From the NCBI RefSeq assembly GCF_022761115.1, contig NZ_JAKWJS010000001.1:310001-374000 (forward strand): a stretch of DNA of 64,000 bases, written 5' to 3'. Position 1 is the first letter of the stretch. The number at the start of each line of letters is the position of its first letter. The DNA comes from Dyella sp. RRB7. GTDB lineage: Bacteria > Pseudomonadota > Gammaproteobacteria > Xanthomonadales > Rhodanobacteraceae. Below, piece by piece: positions 9,141 to 17,704 of the stretch. The notes under the pieces are model-generated. The model searched no databases, was not told where the DNA came from, and was given only the letters and a program-made list of their open reading frames with translations. The position numbers were made by a program, and so were the translations under genes.

Positions 9141-9926
9141 TCACATCTTGTCGGTCAGGTCCTGCAGCATCTGGTCGGTGCTGCTGATCGCCTTGGAATT
9201 CATTTCGTAGGTGCGCTGCGTCTCGATCATGTTGACCATCTCGGCCACCACGTTGACGTTGGAGGACTCCAGCGAGCCCTGCATCAGCGAACCCATGCCG
9301 TTGAGCGACGGCTGCCCGGTCTGCGGCGCGCCGCTGGAGGCCGTCTCCACATAAAGGTTCTGGCCCACCGGCTGCAGGCCGGGCGGGTTGATGAAGTCGG
9401 CCAGCTGCAGCGTACCCAGCGTGGTCGGGTTGGCCGAGGCCGTGGTGGTTGCCGACACCGTGCCATCGCTGCCGATGGTCAGGCTCTGCACACTGGGCGG
9501 CACGGTGATGGCCGGGTCCAGCGGGTAGCCGTCGGCGGTGACGATCTGGCCGTTGGCATCGGTATGCAGCGAACCGTCGCGCGTGTACGCCACGCTGCCG
9601 TCCGGCATGCTCACCTGCAGGAAACCGCGGCCCTGGATCGCCACGTCGAGCGAGTTGCCGGTCTGCGTGATGCTGCCTTCGGTGAACAGCTTCTCGTTGC
9701 CCACCACGCGCACGCCGGTGCCCAGCATCAGGCCCGACGGCGACAGCGTCTGCTCGGTAGTCTGGCCGCCCGGTTGGCCCTTGTTCTGGTACATCATGTC
9801 CTGGAACGACGCGATCGAGCTCTTGAACGCGGTCGTGTTGGCGTTGGCCAGGTTGTTGGAAATCACATCCATGCGCGTCTGCTGCGCATCGAGGCCGGTC
9901 TTGGCGATCCACAAGGAAGAAAACAT
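9141..9926 (-). CDS. flgG: Flagellar distal rod protein FlgG
   Basis: 261 residues, the usual FlgG length. The N-terminus [20 protein letters not shown], with [17 protein letters not shown], carries the rod-protein signature; the C-terminus [20 protein letters not shown], with [16 protein letters not shown], is characteristic of FlgG. It forms the distal rod in the periplasm and is exported without a cleaved signal. It lies 27 nt after flgF and 8 nt before the chosen flgH start. Confidence 0.98.
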   Translation of the reverse strand: MFSSLWIAKTGLDAQQTRMDVISNNLANANTTAFKSSIASFQDMMYQNKGQPGGQTTEQTLSPSGLMLGTGVRVVGNEKLFTEGSITQTGNSLDVAIQGRGFLQVSMPDGSVAYTRDGSLHTDANGQIVTADGYPLDPAITVPPSVQSLTIGSDGTVSATTTASANPTTLGTLQLADFINPPGLQPVGQNLYVETASSGAPQTGQPSLNGMGSLMQGSLESSNVNVVAEMVNMIETQRTYEMNSKAISSTDQMLQDLTDKM

Positions 9927-9953
9927 CGGTCACTCCATGAGAGGTCTGCTGGC

Positions 9954-10694
9954 TTAGCTGGACTGCAGCAGTTTGATGGCGGAATCGGCGTTGTCCTCGG
10001 AGGTCTTGATGGACTTCACCTGCATGTCGTACTGGCGCGACAACGCGATCATCTTCACCAGCTCGGCGGAAGGATTGACGTTGCTGCCTTCGAGCACGCC
10101 CGAGGCCAGCGTCACGGTATCGTCGGCAGCCGCGGTGCTGCCGTCGGCCATATGCATGAGGCCGTCCGCGCCCTGCACCAGCTGGCTCGCGTCGGGATTG
10201 ACCAGCTGGATCTTGTCGATGGTGGAGACCGAATTGGGCCCCTGCCCCAGCGGCACCGTGGAGATGGTGCCGTCCGTACCGATGCTGATATCCGTGCTGG
10301 GCGTGATGGTGATGGGCCCCGAACTGCCCATCACCGCATTGCCGCGCGCGTCGGTGAGTTGCCCGTCCGCGGTCAGCTGCAGGTCGCCGGCGCGCGTGTA
10401 ACCCACCGTACCGTCCTGCGATTGCACCGCGATCCAGCCCGGGCCGCGCACCGATATGTCGAGCGAGCGGCCCGTGGTGATCGACGAGCCCTGCGCGGCG
10501 CTCTGCCCGATGCCCTGCGTCACGGCGTTGATGCGCGATGGCGTGCCATCGCCCAGCACCGGTACGCTCTGGAAAGCGGAAAGCTCGCTCTTGAAGCCCG
10601 CCGTGGAAGCGTTGGCCAGGTTGTGGCTCACCGCATCCTGGGCGCGCATGATCTGCGTCGCCCCGGTCATTGCTACATAGACGGAACGGTCCAT
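9954..10694 (-). CDS. flgF: Flagellar proximal rod protein FlgF
   Basis: 246 residues. The N-terminal MDRSVYVAMTGATQIMRAQD, with AVSHNLANASTAGFKSE, and the C-terminal LEGSNVNPSAELVKMIALSR, with QYDMQVKSIKTSEDN, identify the FlgF rod subunit rather than FlgG. It is exported by the flagellar secretion system and forms part of the proximal rod. It starts 9 nt after flgE. Confidence 0.97.
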   Translation of the reverse strand: MDRSVYVAMTGATQIMRAQDAVSHNLANASTAGFKSELSAFQSVPVLGDGTPSRINAVTQGIGQSAAQGSSITTGRSLDISVRGPGWIAVQSQDGTVGYTRAGDLQLTADGQLTDARGNAVMGSSGPITITPSTDISIGTDGTISTVPLGQGPNSVSTIDKIQLVNPDASQLVQGADGLMHMADGSTAAADDTVTLASGVLEGSNVNPSAELVKMIALSRQYDMQVKSIKTSEDNADSAIKLLQSS

Positions 10695-10703
10695 GGCGAT
10701 CTA

Positions 10704-11921
10704 TCAGTGACCAACCGCGTTGAACAACGTCGTCGCCAGCGTGTTGTCGGTGGACAGCACCTGCGCATTGGCCTGGTAGTCACGCTGCGCCTGGATCATG
10801 TCCACCAGCTGCGACGTGGTATCCGACGTGTTGGAACTTTCCAATGCGCCCGACTGGATGTTGCCGAACTGGCCCACGCCCGCCGTGCCCATCACCGCCG
10901 GGCCGGAGTTGGTGCTGGCCGCCCAGCTGGCGGTGCCGAGCTGGTTCAGGCCCTGCACATTGGCGAAGTTGGCGATGGCCACCTGGCCGATCTGCGCACT
11001 CTGGTTGTTGGAGTAATTGGCGGTGATGACGCCGTTGCCATCGATGGCCAGGCTCGACAAGGTGCCCGCCGGGAAACCGTTCTGCACGATCGTGCCGGGG
11101 GAATAGGCGGTGCCGTACTGCGTCGTGTTGGTCACGTTCAAGGACAGCGCCAGCGGGGACGAACCGTTGCCCAGCGTGACCGGATTGAAGTTCAGCACGC
11201 CATTGGACGGCGTCGTCAGCGCGCCACTGGTGTTGAATGCCATCTGCTGCGTGCCGGCGCTCTGGCCATCCACGTACAGGTTGGCGTTCCAGGTATTGGT
11301 GCCGGTCTTGACGTAATAGACGGTGCCCTGATGCGAACCGCCCTGCGAGTCGTACACCGTCACCGGCGTGGCGGCGTTGTAGCTGGTGGAATCGCTGGTG
11401 CTGAACGTATTGGTCGGCACCGTGGCGCTGGCCGGCAGATTCGAGGTCATGGTGACCGTCGAGGTGGCCGTGGCGTTGCTCTGCGCGGTGATCCAGCTGA
11501 AGTTGGTCAGCGTGCTGGTGTCGAAGCCACCGGCGCCATTGGGCGGATAGATCTGCAGCTTCGAACCATCGGGCGTGGTCACGTAGCCGTTCGAGTTCTG
11601 CTGGAAATCGCCTGCGCGCGTATAGGTGACGCCGCTGCCATTGTTGATGGCAAAGAAGCCATTGCCGCTGATCGCCAGGTCCAGGCTGTTGCCGGTGGTC
11701 TGGATGTCGCCCTGGGTGAACTGCTGCGCCACGTTCTGCAGATATGCGCCGCTGCCCACGGTGGTGGCGCTCAGATTCAGGCCGGAGACGGCATAGATGT
11801 CCGCGAACTCCGCGCGCGAACCCTTGAAGCCGGTGGTGTCGGCATTGGCGATGTTATTGGCGATGACGTTGAGATCGGACTGGGCCGCGTTGATGCCGCT
11901 GAGCGCCGTATTCAGAGCCAT
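10704..11921 (-). CDS. flgE: Flagellar hook protein FlgE
   Basis: 405-residue hook subunit. N-terminal MALNTALSGINAAQSDLNVI, with ANNIANADTTGFKGSRAEF, and the C-terminal GALESSNTSDTTSQLVDMIQ, with AQRDYQANAQVLST, are the conserved axial helices. The middle part (about 130-340) is the beta-rich, Ser/Thr-rich surface domain. GAGGAAC precedes the ATG. It lies 35 nt after flgD and 9 nt before flgF. Confidence 0.98.
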   Translation of the reverse strand: MALNTALSGINAAQSDLNVIANNIANADTTGFKGSRAEFADIYAVSGLNLSATTVGSGAYLQNVAQQFTQGDIQTTGNSLDLAISGNGFFAINNGSGVTYTRAGDFQQNSNGYVTTPDGSKLQIYPPNGAGGFDTSTLTNFSWITAQSNATATSTVTMTSNLPASATVPTNTFSTSDSTSYNAATPVTVYDSQGGSHQGTVYYVKTGTNTWNANLYVDGQSAGTQQMAFNTSGALTTPSNGVLNFNPVTLGNGSSPLALSLNVTNTTQYGTAYSPGTIVQNGFPAGTLSSLAIDGNGVITANYSNNQSAQIGQVAIANFANVQGLNQLGTASWAASTNSGPAVMGTAGVGQFGNIQSGALESSNTSDTTSQLVDMIQAQRDYQANAQVLSTDNTLATTLFNAVGH

Positions 11922-11956
11922 GATGGGTTCCTCGTGATGAGTGTGTGCGTGGAGCG

Positions 11957-12652
11957 TCAGAGAATCTGGGCGACCTGGCTGAGCGGGACACCGCCCACGC
12001 CGGACACCTGCAGGTAAGTACCCAGCGTGCTACCGCCATAACCCACGCCGGTGACCTTGCCGGCCACATAGGTGTCCAGCGACGTGCTGCCGCTGGTGGC
12101 CGCGAGCGTGTAGGTACCGGCGGTGACGGTGTTGCCGTTGTCGTCCTTGCCATCCCAGCTGAACTGCTGCAGGCCCGCGCTCTGGCTTCCCATCGGGATG
12201 GTGCGCACCACGTTGCCGCTGCCATCGAGCACCTGCACGCTGACACTGCCGGCCGTCGGCACATTGACCGCACCGGCCACGCTGTCACTGCCGTCGAAGG
12301 TGGCGGTGCTGGAAGGCACCATCACCGAGCGATTGACCAGGTTCGACGAGCTGAGCACCTGCGAGGTCTGCATGCCAGACGTCACACTGCTGCTGAACGT
12401 GTTCAGATCGGTATCGAGCTGCTGCGTCGCCGACAGCGTGCTGAACTGCGCCATCTGCGACACGAACTGCGAGTTGTCCACCGGGTTAGTGGGGTCCTGC
12501 GCCTGCAGCTGCGCCGTCATCAGCTTCAGGAAATCCGCCTGCGTCATCGTGCTCGACAGGGCCGAACTCACGCTCGAGCTGCCGGAACTGGAACTGGCGC
12601 TGCTCGAACTGGTGCTGCTGGTCGCGCTGTTGGTACTGGGAATCGTGGTCAC
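11957..12652 (-). CDS. flgD: Flagellar hook-cap scaffold FlgD
   Basis: 231-residue hook-assembly scaffold. The GTG start at 12652 is preferred because GGAGGAG lies 6 nt before it and the product then starts MTTIPSTNS; an upstream GTG at 12673 overlaps the flgC stop but lacks a good ribosome site. After a striking Ser-rich linker (about residues 8-33), the conserved block TQADFLKLMTAQLQAQDPTN, with PVDNSQFVSQMAQFSTL, is canonical, followed by the FlgD Ig-like region (AGLQQFSWDGKDDNGNTVTA). Confidence 0.95.
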   Translation of the reverse strand: MTTIPSTNSATSSTSSSSASSSSGSSSVSSALSSTMTQADFLKLMTAQLQAQDPTNPVDNSQFVSQMAQFSTLSATQQLDTDLNTFSSSVTSGMQTSQVLSSSNLVNRSVMVPSSTATFDGSDSVAGAVNVPTAGSVSVQVLDGSGNVVRTIPMGSQSAGLQQFSWDGKDDNGNTVTAGTYTLAATSGSTSLDTYVAGKVTGVGYGGSTLGTYLQVSGVGGVPLSQVAQIL

Positions 12653-12669
12653 GAATGGCTCCTCCCGGC

Positions 12670-13098
12670 TCACTTGCCGAGGTCGAGGGTCTTGAGCATC
12701 AGCTGCTTGGTGGTATTCATCGTCTCGACGTTGTTCTGGTACGAGCGCGAAGCGGAAATCATGTTGACCAGCTCATCGATGGGGTTGACGTTGCTGCCGT
12801 ATACATAGCCATCGCCATCGGCCATCGGATTGCCCGGCTCGTAGCGGCTCTGCACATCGGCCTGGCTTTCGGTCACGCCCTTCACCTGCACGCCCACGGC
12901 GCTGTCGCTGTCGGCGCTTTTGGCGCTGCCCAGCGAACGCTGCACGGCGGCGAACAACGGCTCCTTGGCGCGATATGCCCCTTCGGGCGTACTCGACACA
13001 CTGTCGGCATTGGCCAGGTTGCTGGCCACGGTATTGAGGCGCAGCGACTGCGCCGCCATGCCCGAACCGGCCACATCGAAAATCTTGAACATCGACAT
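12670..13098 (-). CDS. flgC: Flagellar proximal rod protein FlgC
   Basis: 142-residue proximal rod subunit. MFKIFDVAGSGMAAQSLRLN, with TVASNLANADS, and the C-terminal VNPIDELVNMISASRSYQNN are the family signatures. The ATG at 13098 shares its A with the flgB stop (TGATG), so translation is coupled; an internal ATG two codons later (giving MFKIFD) is an equally plausible start. Confidence 0.97.
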   Translation of the reverse strand: MSMFKIFDVAGSGMAAQSLRLNTVASNLANADSVSSTPEGAYRAKEPLFAAVQRSLGSAKSADSDSAVGVQVKGVTESQADVQSRYEPGNPMADGDGYVYGSNVNPIDELVNMISASRSYQNNVETMNTTKQLMLKTLDLGK

Positions 13099-13499
13099 CA
13101 GCTCTGGCCTCCGGTGATGGCGGTGCGCAGCATGTGGATCTGCGCCGTGATGAACGACAGGCTGGCCTGGTAATGCACGCCATTGGCGGCAAAGCTGGCC
13201 TGCTCGGCCTGCGTGTCGACGGTGTTGCCATCCATCGTCGGCTGGCTGGGCACGCGATAGGCAAGCTGATCGGTGGCCTGCGCCTTCGGGTCGATCTGCC
13301 CCGGCTGGGTAATGCTGAGCGGCAGGCTATCGCTCTGCCCGCTGGCGCTGGACAGCGCCTTCTTGAAATCGATGTCGCGGGCGAGATAGCCCGGCGTGTC
13401 GGCATTGGCCAAGTTACTGGCCAGCACTTCACTACGGCGCTGCCAAAGGTCGAGCGCCTGGGTGTGCAAGCCGAACAGGTTGTCGTTTATCGAAGTCAT
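13098..13499 (-). CDS. flgB: Flagellar proximal rod protein FlgB
   Basis: 133-residue proximal rod subunit and first gene of the flgBCDEFGHIJKL operon. Family signatures are LFGLHTQALDLWQRRSEVLA, with SNLANADTPGYLARDIDF, and the C-terminal YQASLSFITAQIHMLRTAIT. AGGAGT lies 5 nt before the ATG, but it falls in the 3' arm of a perfect 9-bp inverted repeat. A perfect sigma-54 promoter is 38 nt upstream of the start codon. Confidence 0.97.
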   Translation of the reverse strand: MTSINDNLFGLHTQALDLWQRRSEVLASNLANADTPGYLARDIDFKKALSSASGQSDSLPLSITQPGQIDPKAQATDQLAYRVPSQPTMDGNTVDTQAEQASFAANGVHYQASLSFITAQIHMLRTAITGGQS

Positions 13500-13505
13500 G
13501 GCTCA

Positions 13506-13529
13506 CTCCTGCGGTGATCGCCGCAGGAG
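13506..13529 (-). promoter_or_regulatory. Inverted repeat covering the flgB ribosome-binding site
   Basis: Perfect 9-bp stem (CTCCTGCGG / CCGCAGGAG, 6-nt loop). On the flgB message the 3' arm contains the AGGAG Shine-Dalgarno. The transcription start expected from the sigma-54 box (about 12 nt beyond the -12 element, near 13525) falls inside the 5' arm, so the full hairpin would form only in transcripts started further upstream. Confidence 0.55.
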
Positions 13530-13536
13530 GCTTTCA

Positions 13537-13551
13537 GCAAGTTGCGTGCCA
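13537..13551 (-). promoter_or_regulatory. Sigma-54 promoter of the flgB operon
   Basis: TGGCAC, 5 nt, TTGC on the minus strand is a perfect match to the -24/-12 consensus bound by RpoN. It points into flgB. In this group flagellar hook-basal-body operons are usually RpoN-dependent and activated by FleQ, so this is likely the main promoter of the 12-kb flgB-L run. Confidence 0.88.
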
Positions 13552-13559
13552 TGGGTTTT

Positions 13560-14518
13560 TGAAGGGGGCGCAGGGCGCGCCGTTATTGGGCTGCGAGGGT
13601 TTTGCCGGGGGTGCCTGGCGCACCGATGTCAGAAATCTGACGCGCTTCGTAGCGGCTTCTTGTCGCCGGAAAATGGACGCCTCTTTGGTCGTCATCCCTG
13701 CGGAAGCAGGGACCCAGTGACTTTCGCTTCTTCTTGGGCGTGGTTGCCAGGGTGCCGCTTACGCAGCGGGCGTTTCGATCGTCTGCCGACGCTCGAGTCA
13801 CTTTTCTTTTGCTGGCCCACGCATGCGCAGGAGCGCATGCGAACGGCGAAGCCGGCCCGAAGGGCGAAGGGCAGGATGCCCGGAGTCAAAGAAAAGTAAC
13901 CCAAAGAAAATGGCCGGAAGAGCTGGCAGCATTACGTTGGGAAAAGCCCGAGCGCTTGAGGTACTTCGCTGCGGGACAACCTCCGCCGCTACACAGCGGC
14001 TAGGCCATAACGCTGCGCAACGCGCCACCGCGCTGAGGACTTAAAGCGGCGCGCTTCGCGTCTTGGCTCCCTCTCCCCTCCGGGGAGAGGGTTGGGGTGA
14101 GGGGACCATCTAGCCTCGGTGGCGGTTATAACCATAGATACCGCCACCTTCGGGAGCTATAGCAACCCATCAACGCCGCCACACCGGCTTTAAGCCCTCT
14201 TCGCTATGGCGCGTTGCGTGGCGCTACGGCATCGCCGCTGTGTAGCGGCGAAGGCGTCCCGCAACGAGGCCCCAAAGACCGTTCCGGCTGGTATGCCACG
14301 CAACGCTACGAGCCTTGGCCTTTCAGGCCATTTCTCTGGGTTACTTCTCTTTGGGCCAGCAAAGAGAAGTGACTCGGCCTCCGGCAGGAGGTCGAAACGC
14401 CCGCCGCGTAGGCGGCACCCTGGCGACCACGCCAACAAAAGCGAAAGTCCCAGCCCCCCCCCGCTTTCGCGGGAATGACGAGCTTGAGCGCATCCCACAG
14501 GGGAAAAAAGCAAAAAGA
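13560..14518. repeat. Gene-free region with a long imperfect inverted repeat
   Basis: No gene is supported here. A left arm at about 13690-14035 and a right arm at about 14205-14480 are imperfect inverted copies: both carry, in opposite orientation, the GCGTTGCG...TAGCGGCG block, the TTACTT(T)TCTTTG / CAAAGA(A)AAGT palindrome, and a GTCATCCC/GGGAATGAC half at the outer end. The left arm has an extra stretch of about 70 nt inside its palindrome. The centre holds a perfect hairpin at 14069-14091 (CCCTCTCCCC, TCC loop, GGGGAGAGGG). It separates the flgB promoter from cheV. Open frames in it are repeat-derived. Confidence 0.75.
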
Positions 14519-15451
14519 TCAGAACCGCTCAAAATGCTCCGGCATCAACTCCAACACCGTCTGCGCCAGCAGATCCGGCTGAAACTTCGCCACGAAACGA
14601 TCCGCGCTCACCTCGCGCACCATCGCCTCATTGAAGATGCCGCTGATCGAACTATGCAGCACCACCTTCAACGGCCGTAGCGAAGGCGTCTCGCGAATCG
14701 CCCGGGTCAACGCGTACCCATCCATGCCCGGCATCTCGATGTCGGACACCACCAGGGTCACGCCCTCGCCTTCCGGCGCCTTCGCCAGTTCCTCCAGGCG
14801 CGCCAGTGCCTCGCGGCCGTCCTGGGCCACTACGCATTCCACGTCCATCTGGCGGAACAGGCCCACCAGCTGGTTGCGCGCCACCAGCGAATCGTCCACC
14901 ACCATCACCCGGCGCGGCTGCAGGTCGTGCACGCGCGCCATGCGCTGCATCGGCGCGGACAGCTCGGTGCGCGTGGCATTGAGGCTGGCCAGCACGTGCT
15001 CCACGTCCACCACCGCCACCAGCGCGCCGTCCACGCGGGTCACCGCATTGACGCGCGTGCCAAAGCCCAGGGCCGGGGACGGCGCCGACAGCGATTCGCC
15101 TTCGCAGTGGACCAGGCGTTGCGGGTCGGCCACCAGGAAACCCTGCACGGACCGGCTGAACTCGGTGACCATCAGGTGCGCCGACGGATCGTCGCGCAAC
15201 GACGGGTAGCCCAGCGCCACCGCCAGGTCGATCACCGGAATGGTCTGGCCGCGGTAGTCGCAGCTGCCGGCCACCAGCGAGTGGGCGTCGGGCATGCGCT
15301 CCATCGGCGGTCGGCGCATCACTTCGCGTACCTTGAACACATTGATGCCGAACTGCTGCTCATCGCCCATCCGGAACAGCAGCATGGCCACGCGGTTGTG
15401 CCCCGCCAGCCGGGTCTGCTGCTCCACCTTGTCCATCCACGTGCCGCTCAT
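14519..15451 (-). CDS. cheV: Chemotaxis coupling protein CheV
   Basis: 310 residues with an N-terminal CheW-like coupling domain (about 10-165; QFGINVFKVREVM and SCDYRGQTIPVIDLAVALG) and a C-terminal receiver domain (about 180-305) with acidic pair Asp186/Asp187, phospho-acceptor Asp237 in VVSDIEMPGMDG, and the conserved Lys in FVAKF. It couples receptors to CheA and is itself tuned by phosphorylation. GAGGAGC precedes the ATG. It is read on the minus strand from a sigma-28-like promoter in the 169-bp gap shared with the divergent chemoreceptor gene. Confidence 0.95.
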   Translation of the reverse strand: MSGTWMDKVEQQTRLAGHNRVAMLLFRMGDEQQFGINVFKVREVMRRPPMERMPDAHSLVAGSCDYRGQTIPVIDLAVALGYPSLRDDPSAHLMVTEFSRSVQGFLVADPQRLVHCEGESLSAPSPALGFGTRVNAVTRVDGALVAVVDVEHVLASLNATRTELSAPMQRMARVHDLQPRRVMVVDDSLVARNQLVGLFRQMDVECVVAQDGREALARLEELAKAPEGEGVTLVVSDIEMPGMDGYALTRAIRETPSLRPLKVVLHSSISGIFNEAMVREVSADRFVAKFQPDLLAQTVLELMPEHFERF

Positions 15452-15494
15452 GCGTGCTCCTCGCCAGGCGGCCGTGCCGCAGGTTACCGCTGGC

Positions 15495-15521
15495 GTATCG
15501 GCACCGCGCCGGCGCGCTTGA
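15495..15521 (-). promoter_or_regulatory. Sigma-28-type promoter of cheV
   Basis: Minus-strand TCAAGCGC, 11-nt spacer, GCCGATAC; the -10 matches the FliA consensus at 7/8 positions. It lies 44 nt before the cheV ATG and shares TCAAG and spacing with the fliC and chemoreceptor promoters. Confidence 0.7.
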
Positions 15522-15541
15522 GCCTGCCCCGGTCACAGCCG

Positions 15542-15556
15542 TGGCACGTCGCTTGC
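15542..15556 (+). promoter_or_regulatory. Sigma-54 promoter of the chemoreceptor-flgA operon
   Basis: TGGCAC, GTCGC, TTGC is a perfect -24/-12 match. It lies 65 nt before the chemoreceptor start and directly abuts a sigma-28-like box. Confidence 0.8.
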
Positions 15557-15559
15557 TTC

Positions 15560-15586
15560 TCAAGTTTCCGTGTTCCCCGCCGATGC
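15560..15586 (+). promoter_or_regulatory. Sigma-28-type promoter of the chemoreceptor-flgA operon
   Basis: TCAAGTTT, 11-nt spacer, GCCGATGC matches the FliA consensus at 7/8 and 6/8. The -10 lies in the loop and arm of a small palindrome (CCCCGC / GCGGGG at 15575-15590), which resembles repeat elements elsewhere, so part of the match could be coincidental. Confidence 0.6.
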
Positions 15587-15620
15587 GGGGACGAACCCTG
15601 CAGGAAGGAATGATTCACCC

Positions 15621-16928
15621 ATGAGTCTGATCTGGAGCCAGCATCTCGCCGAGCTTGCGCGCGCCGCCGCCGCGGGCGACCAGGCACGGGTGGCGCAGCT
15701 ATCTGCCCGCCATCCCCGTGCGGCACGGGCACTGGCACCCCTACTGGCCGCCGTCTCCAGCTCGCGGCCGCCGGCGGCGGTGGCGCTGCAGACGCTGGAG
15801 CAGCAAGGCCTGGTCCTGGCCTCCTCGCAGCAATTGGCGCGCGAGCAGGCGGCGATGCACCAATCCGCGCAGGAGAGCCGTGACGGCGTCGGCCGTTTGA
15901 CGGACGGCAGTGCCGGGATCTCGACGTCGCTGCAGCAGGTCAGCACCGGGCTGGACTATGCGCGGCAGACCGGCGAAGCCAGCGAGCGCCACGTCAGCGA
16001 GCTCAATGGCCAGCTGCGCCTGCTGCGCACGGCCCTGTCGGCGATGAACCGCAACCAGAGCAAGCTCGCCGAACAGGTGGCGCAGATCCGCAAGCTCACC
16101 GGGGTGGTGCAGGAAATCGCCCACCAGACCAACCTGGTGGCCTTGAACGCCGCCATCGAGGCGGCGCGTGCGGGCGAGGCCGGCCGCGGCTTTGCCGTGG
16201 TGGCCGACGAAGTGAAGCAACTGGCCGAGAAGACCTCCCAGGCCACCGGCGAGATCGAACTGGTCACCGGCTCCATCGGCGAGTTCTCGTTGCAGTTGGA
16301 CGGCGACGTACAGCAAGGCCTGCAGCGCCTGGAGCGCGCGCAGGGCGGCGTGACCCAGACCGAGGCCTCGCTGCAGGACAGCGGTGAAGCGCTGCGCCAG
16401 GTCGGTGAACGCATCACCGCCATGCACAAGAACCAGGACGCCCAGCACGCCCGCGCGGTAGCCGCGCAGGCTGCGCTGGGCGCGTGGCATCGACGCGCCG
16501 CCGAGGCCAGCCGACAGGCCGAGGCGCTGAGCCGCGCCGCCCTGCTGGCCCATCGTCTTGCGCTGGACTGGCTGGAAACCGAAAGCGGCACCGATCCGGC
16601 CAGCCTTAGCCTGACCGTGCGCGAAGCAGCCCAGGGCCTGCGCCAGGCGATGGAACTGGCCTTGCAGGAACCGGCGGCGCTCGACCGTCGCTGGTTCGAC
16701 ACCCAGGCATTGAACCGCACGCTGCATCGCCTGACCGCCGGCCGCGATGGCCACCCTGCCGCCAGCGCGCTCACCGCCGCCGGCGCGCGCCTGCGCGAAC
16801 ACGGCAGCAGCTTCGCCACTCTGCTGTGCGACGGCCAGCTCGACCAGGCCGGCCAGCTGGTGCAACAGCTGGAGACCGAGCGCGAGGCGCTGCTGGCTCA
16901 ACTGAACGCGTTGCTGGCCGACCTATGA
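15621..16928 (+). CDS. Soluble methyl-accepting chemotaxis protein
   Basis: 435 residues with no transmembrane segment or signal peptide. The receptor signalling tip is intact ([20 protein letters not shown] and [20 protein letters not shown], residues about 165-204), so it should bind CheW/CheV and CheA. The N-terminal 90 residues are an Ala/Gln-rich helical region without a recognised sensor domain, and the C-terminal 180 residues are helical with no recognisable zinc-binding CZB motif. The ATG at 15621 is chosen over longer frames because GGAAGGA lies just upstream and the extra residues are repeat-encoded. Its stop overlaps the flgA start (ATGA), so it is co-transcribed with flgA. The stimulus is unknown. 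Confidence 0.9.
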   Translation: MSLIWSQHLAELARAAAAGDQARVAQLSARHPRAARALAPLLAAVSSSRPPAAVALQTLEQQGLVLASSQQLAREQAAMHQSAQESRDGVGRLTDGSAGISTSLQQVSTGLDYARQTGEASERHVSELNGQLRLLRTALSAMNRNQSKLAEQVAQIRKLTGVVQEIAHQTNLVALNAAIEAARAGEAGRGFAVVADEVKQLAEKTSQATGEIELVTGSIGEFSLQLDGDVQQGLQRLERAQGGVTQTEASLQDSGEALRQVGERITAMHKNQDAQHARAVAAQAALGAWHRRAAEASRQAEALSRAALLAHRLALDWLETESGTDPASLSLTVREAAQGLRQAMELALQEPAALDRRWFDTQALNRTLHRLTAGRDGHPAASALTAAGARLREHGSSFATLLCDGQLDQAGQLVQQLETEREALLAQLNALLADL

Positions 16929-17617
16929 CGCCACGCCCGTTGGTCGCGCTGCTGCTGTGCGCCTCGGCCTTGCCCGCGTTTGCCGCGGACGAGCCGGCGC
17001 AGGCTGCGCGCGCCACGGCCGAACGTTGGCTGCACGATCAATACGCCACCCCGGGCAGCCGCGTGGTGGCCCAGGCCGGCGCGCTGGACCCACGCCTCAC
17101 GCTCCCCCCCTGTGGCGCGGCCTTGAACGCCAGCCTGATCGAAGGCACCCGCCTGACCCCGCGCATGACCGTGCAGGTGCATTGCCCCCAGCCCAACGGC
17201 TGGATGGTGCGCGTGCCGGTGGCGCTGCAGGTCTATCGCCAGGTGTTCGTGGTCTCGCGCCCCCTGCAGCGCGGCGACGGCATCCACCCCGACGACGTGC
17301 ACAGCGAGGAACGCGACATCACCCGCCTGGGCTATGGCTATGTAAGCGACATGGGCGAGGTCGAAGGCCGCTCGCTGTCGCGCGCCCTGGCCGTAGGCAG
17401 CGTGCTCACCCCGGGTGCCCTGGGTGGGCGCAGCGCGGTACGCGCGGGCGACCAGGTACAGCTCGTGTCGCGCCTGGACGGCATCGAAGTGCGCGCCAGC
17501 GGCATCGCGCTGGGCAGCGGTGACAGCGGTTCGCGCCTGCGCGTGCGCAACGGCAGCTCGGGCAAGGTGGTCGACGCCATGGTCACCGCCCCCGGCGAGG
17601 TGCAGGCATTGCCATGA
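16925..17617 (+). CDS. flgA: Flagellar P-ring assembly chaperone FlgA
   Basis: 230-residue periplasmic chaperone for FlgI assembly. A signal peptide ([20 protein letters not shown], cleavage before AD) is followed by the SAF-like region ([20 protein letters not shown]) and the C-terminal FlgA domain (GRSALVRAGD-like [20 protein letters not shown], ending [16 protein letters not shown]). The ATG overlaps the stop of the chemoreceptor gene. flgM follows after a promoter-bearing gap. Confidence 0.96.
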   Translation: MTPRPLVALLLCASALPAFAADEPAQAARATAERWLHDQYATPGSRVVAQAGALDPRLTLPPCGAALNASLIEGTRLTPRMTVQVHCPQPNGWMVRVPVALQVYRQVFVVSRPLQRGDGIHPDDVHSEERDITRLGYGYVSDMGEVEGRSLSRALAVGSVLTPGALGGRSAVRAGDQVQLVSRLDGIEVRASGIALGSGDSGSRLRVRNGSSGKVVDAMVTAPGEVQALP

Positions 17618-17637
17618 CCATCTACCCTACGGACCAC

Positions 17638-17664
17638 TAAAGTTTGCGGCCACCCGGCCGATCC
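17638..17664 (+). promoter_or_regulatory. Sigma-28 promoter of flgMN
   Basis: TAAAGTTT (8/8), 11-nt spacer, GCCGATCC (6/8): the best -35 of the sigma-28 boxes here. It lies 41 nt before the flgM ATG, matching the class III flgMN promoter known in enterics, through which FliA raises its own anti-sigma factor. Confidence 0.82.
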
Positions 17665-17704
17665 TGTCGGTAACAGGGCCAAAACCGCATAGAGAACGGA
17701 CCCC

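Noticed and set aside
9564..12017. 817-codon plus-strand frame over flgG, flgF and flgE
   Set aside because: Antisense shadow of canonical rod and hook genes.
14190..14513. 107-codon minus-strand frame between flgB and cheV (also 13692-13904 and 13798-14028)
   Set aside because: The encoded HSRESG-type strings come from intergenic palindromic repeats and are not proteins.
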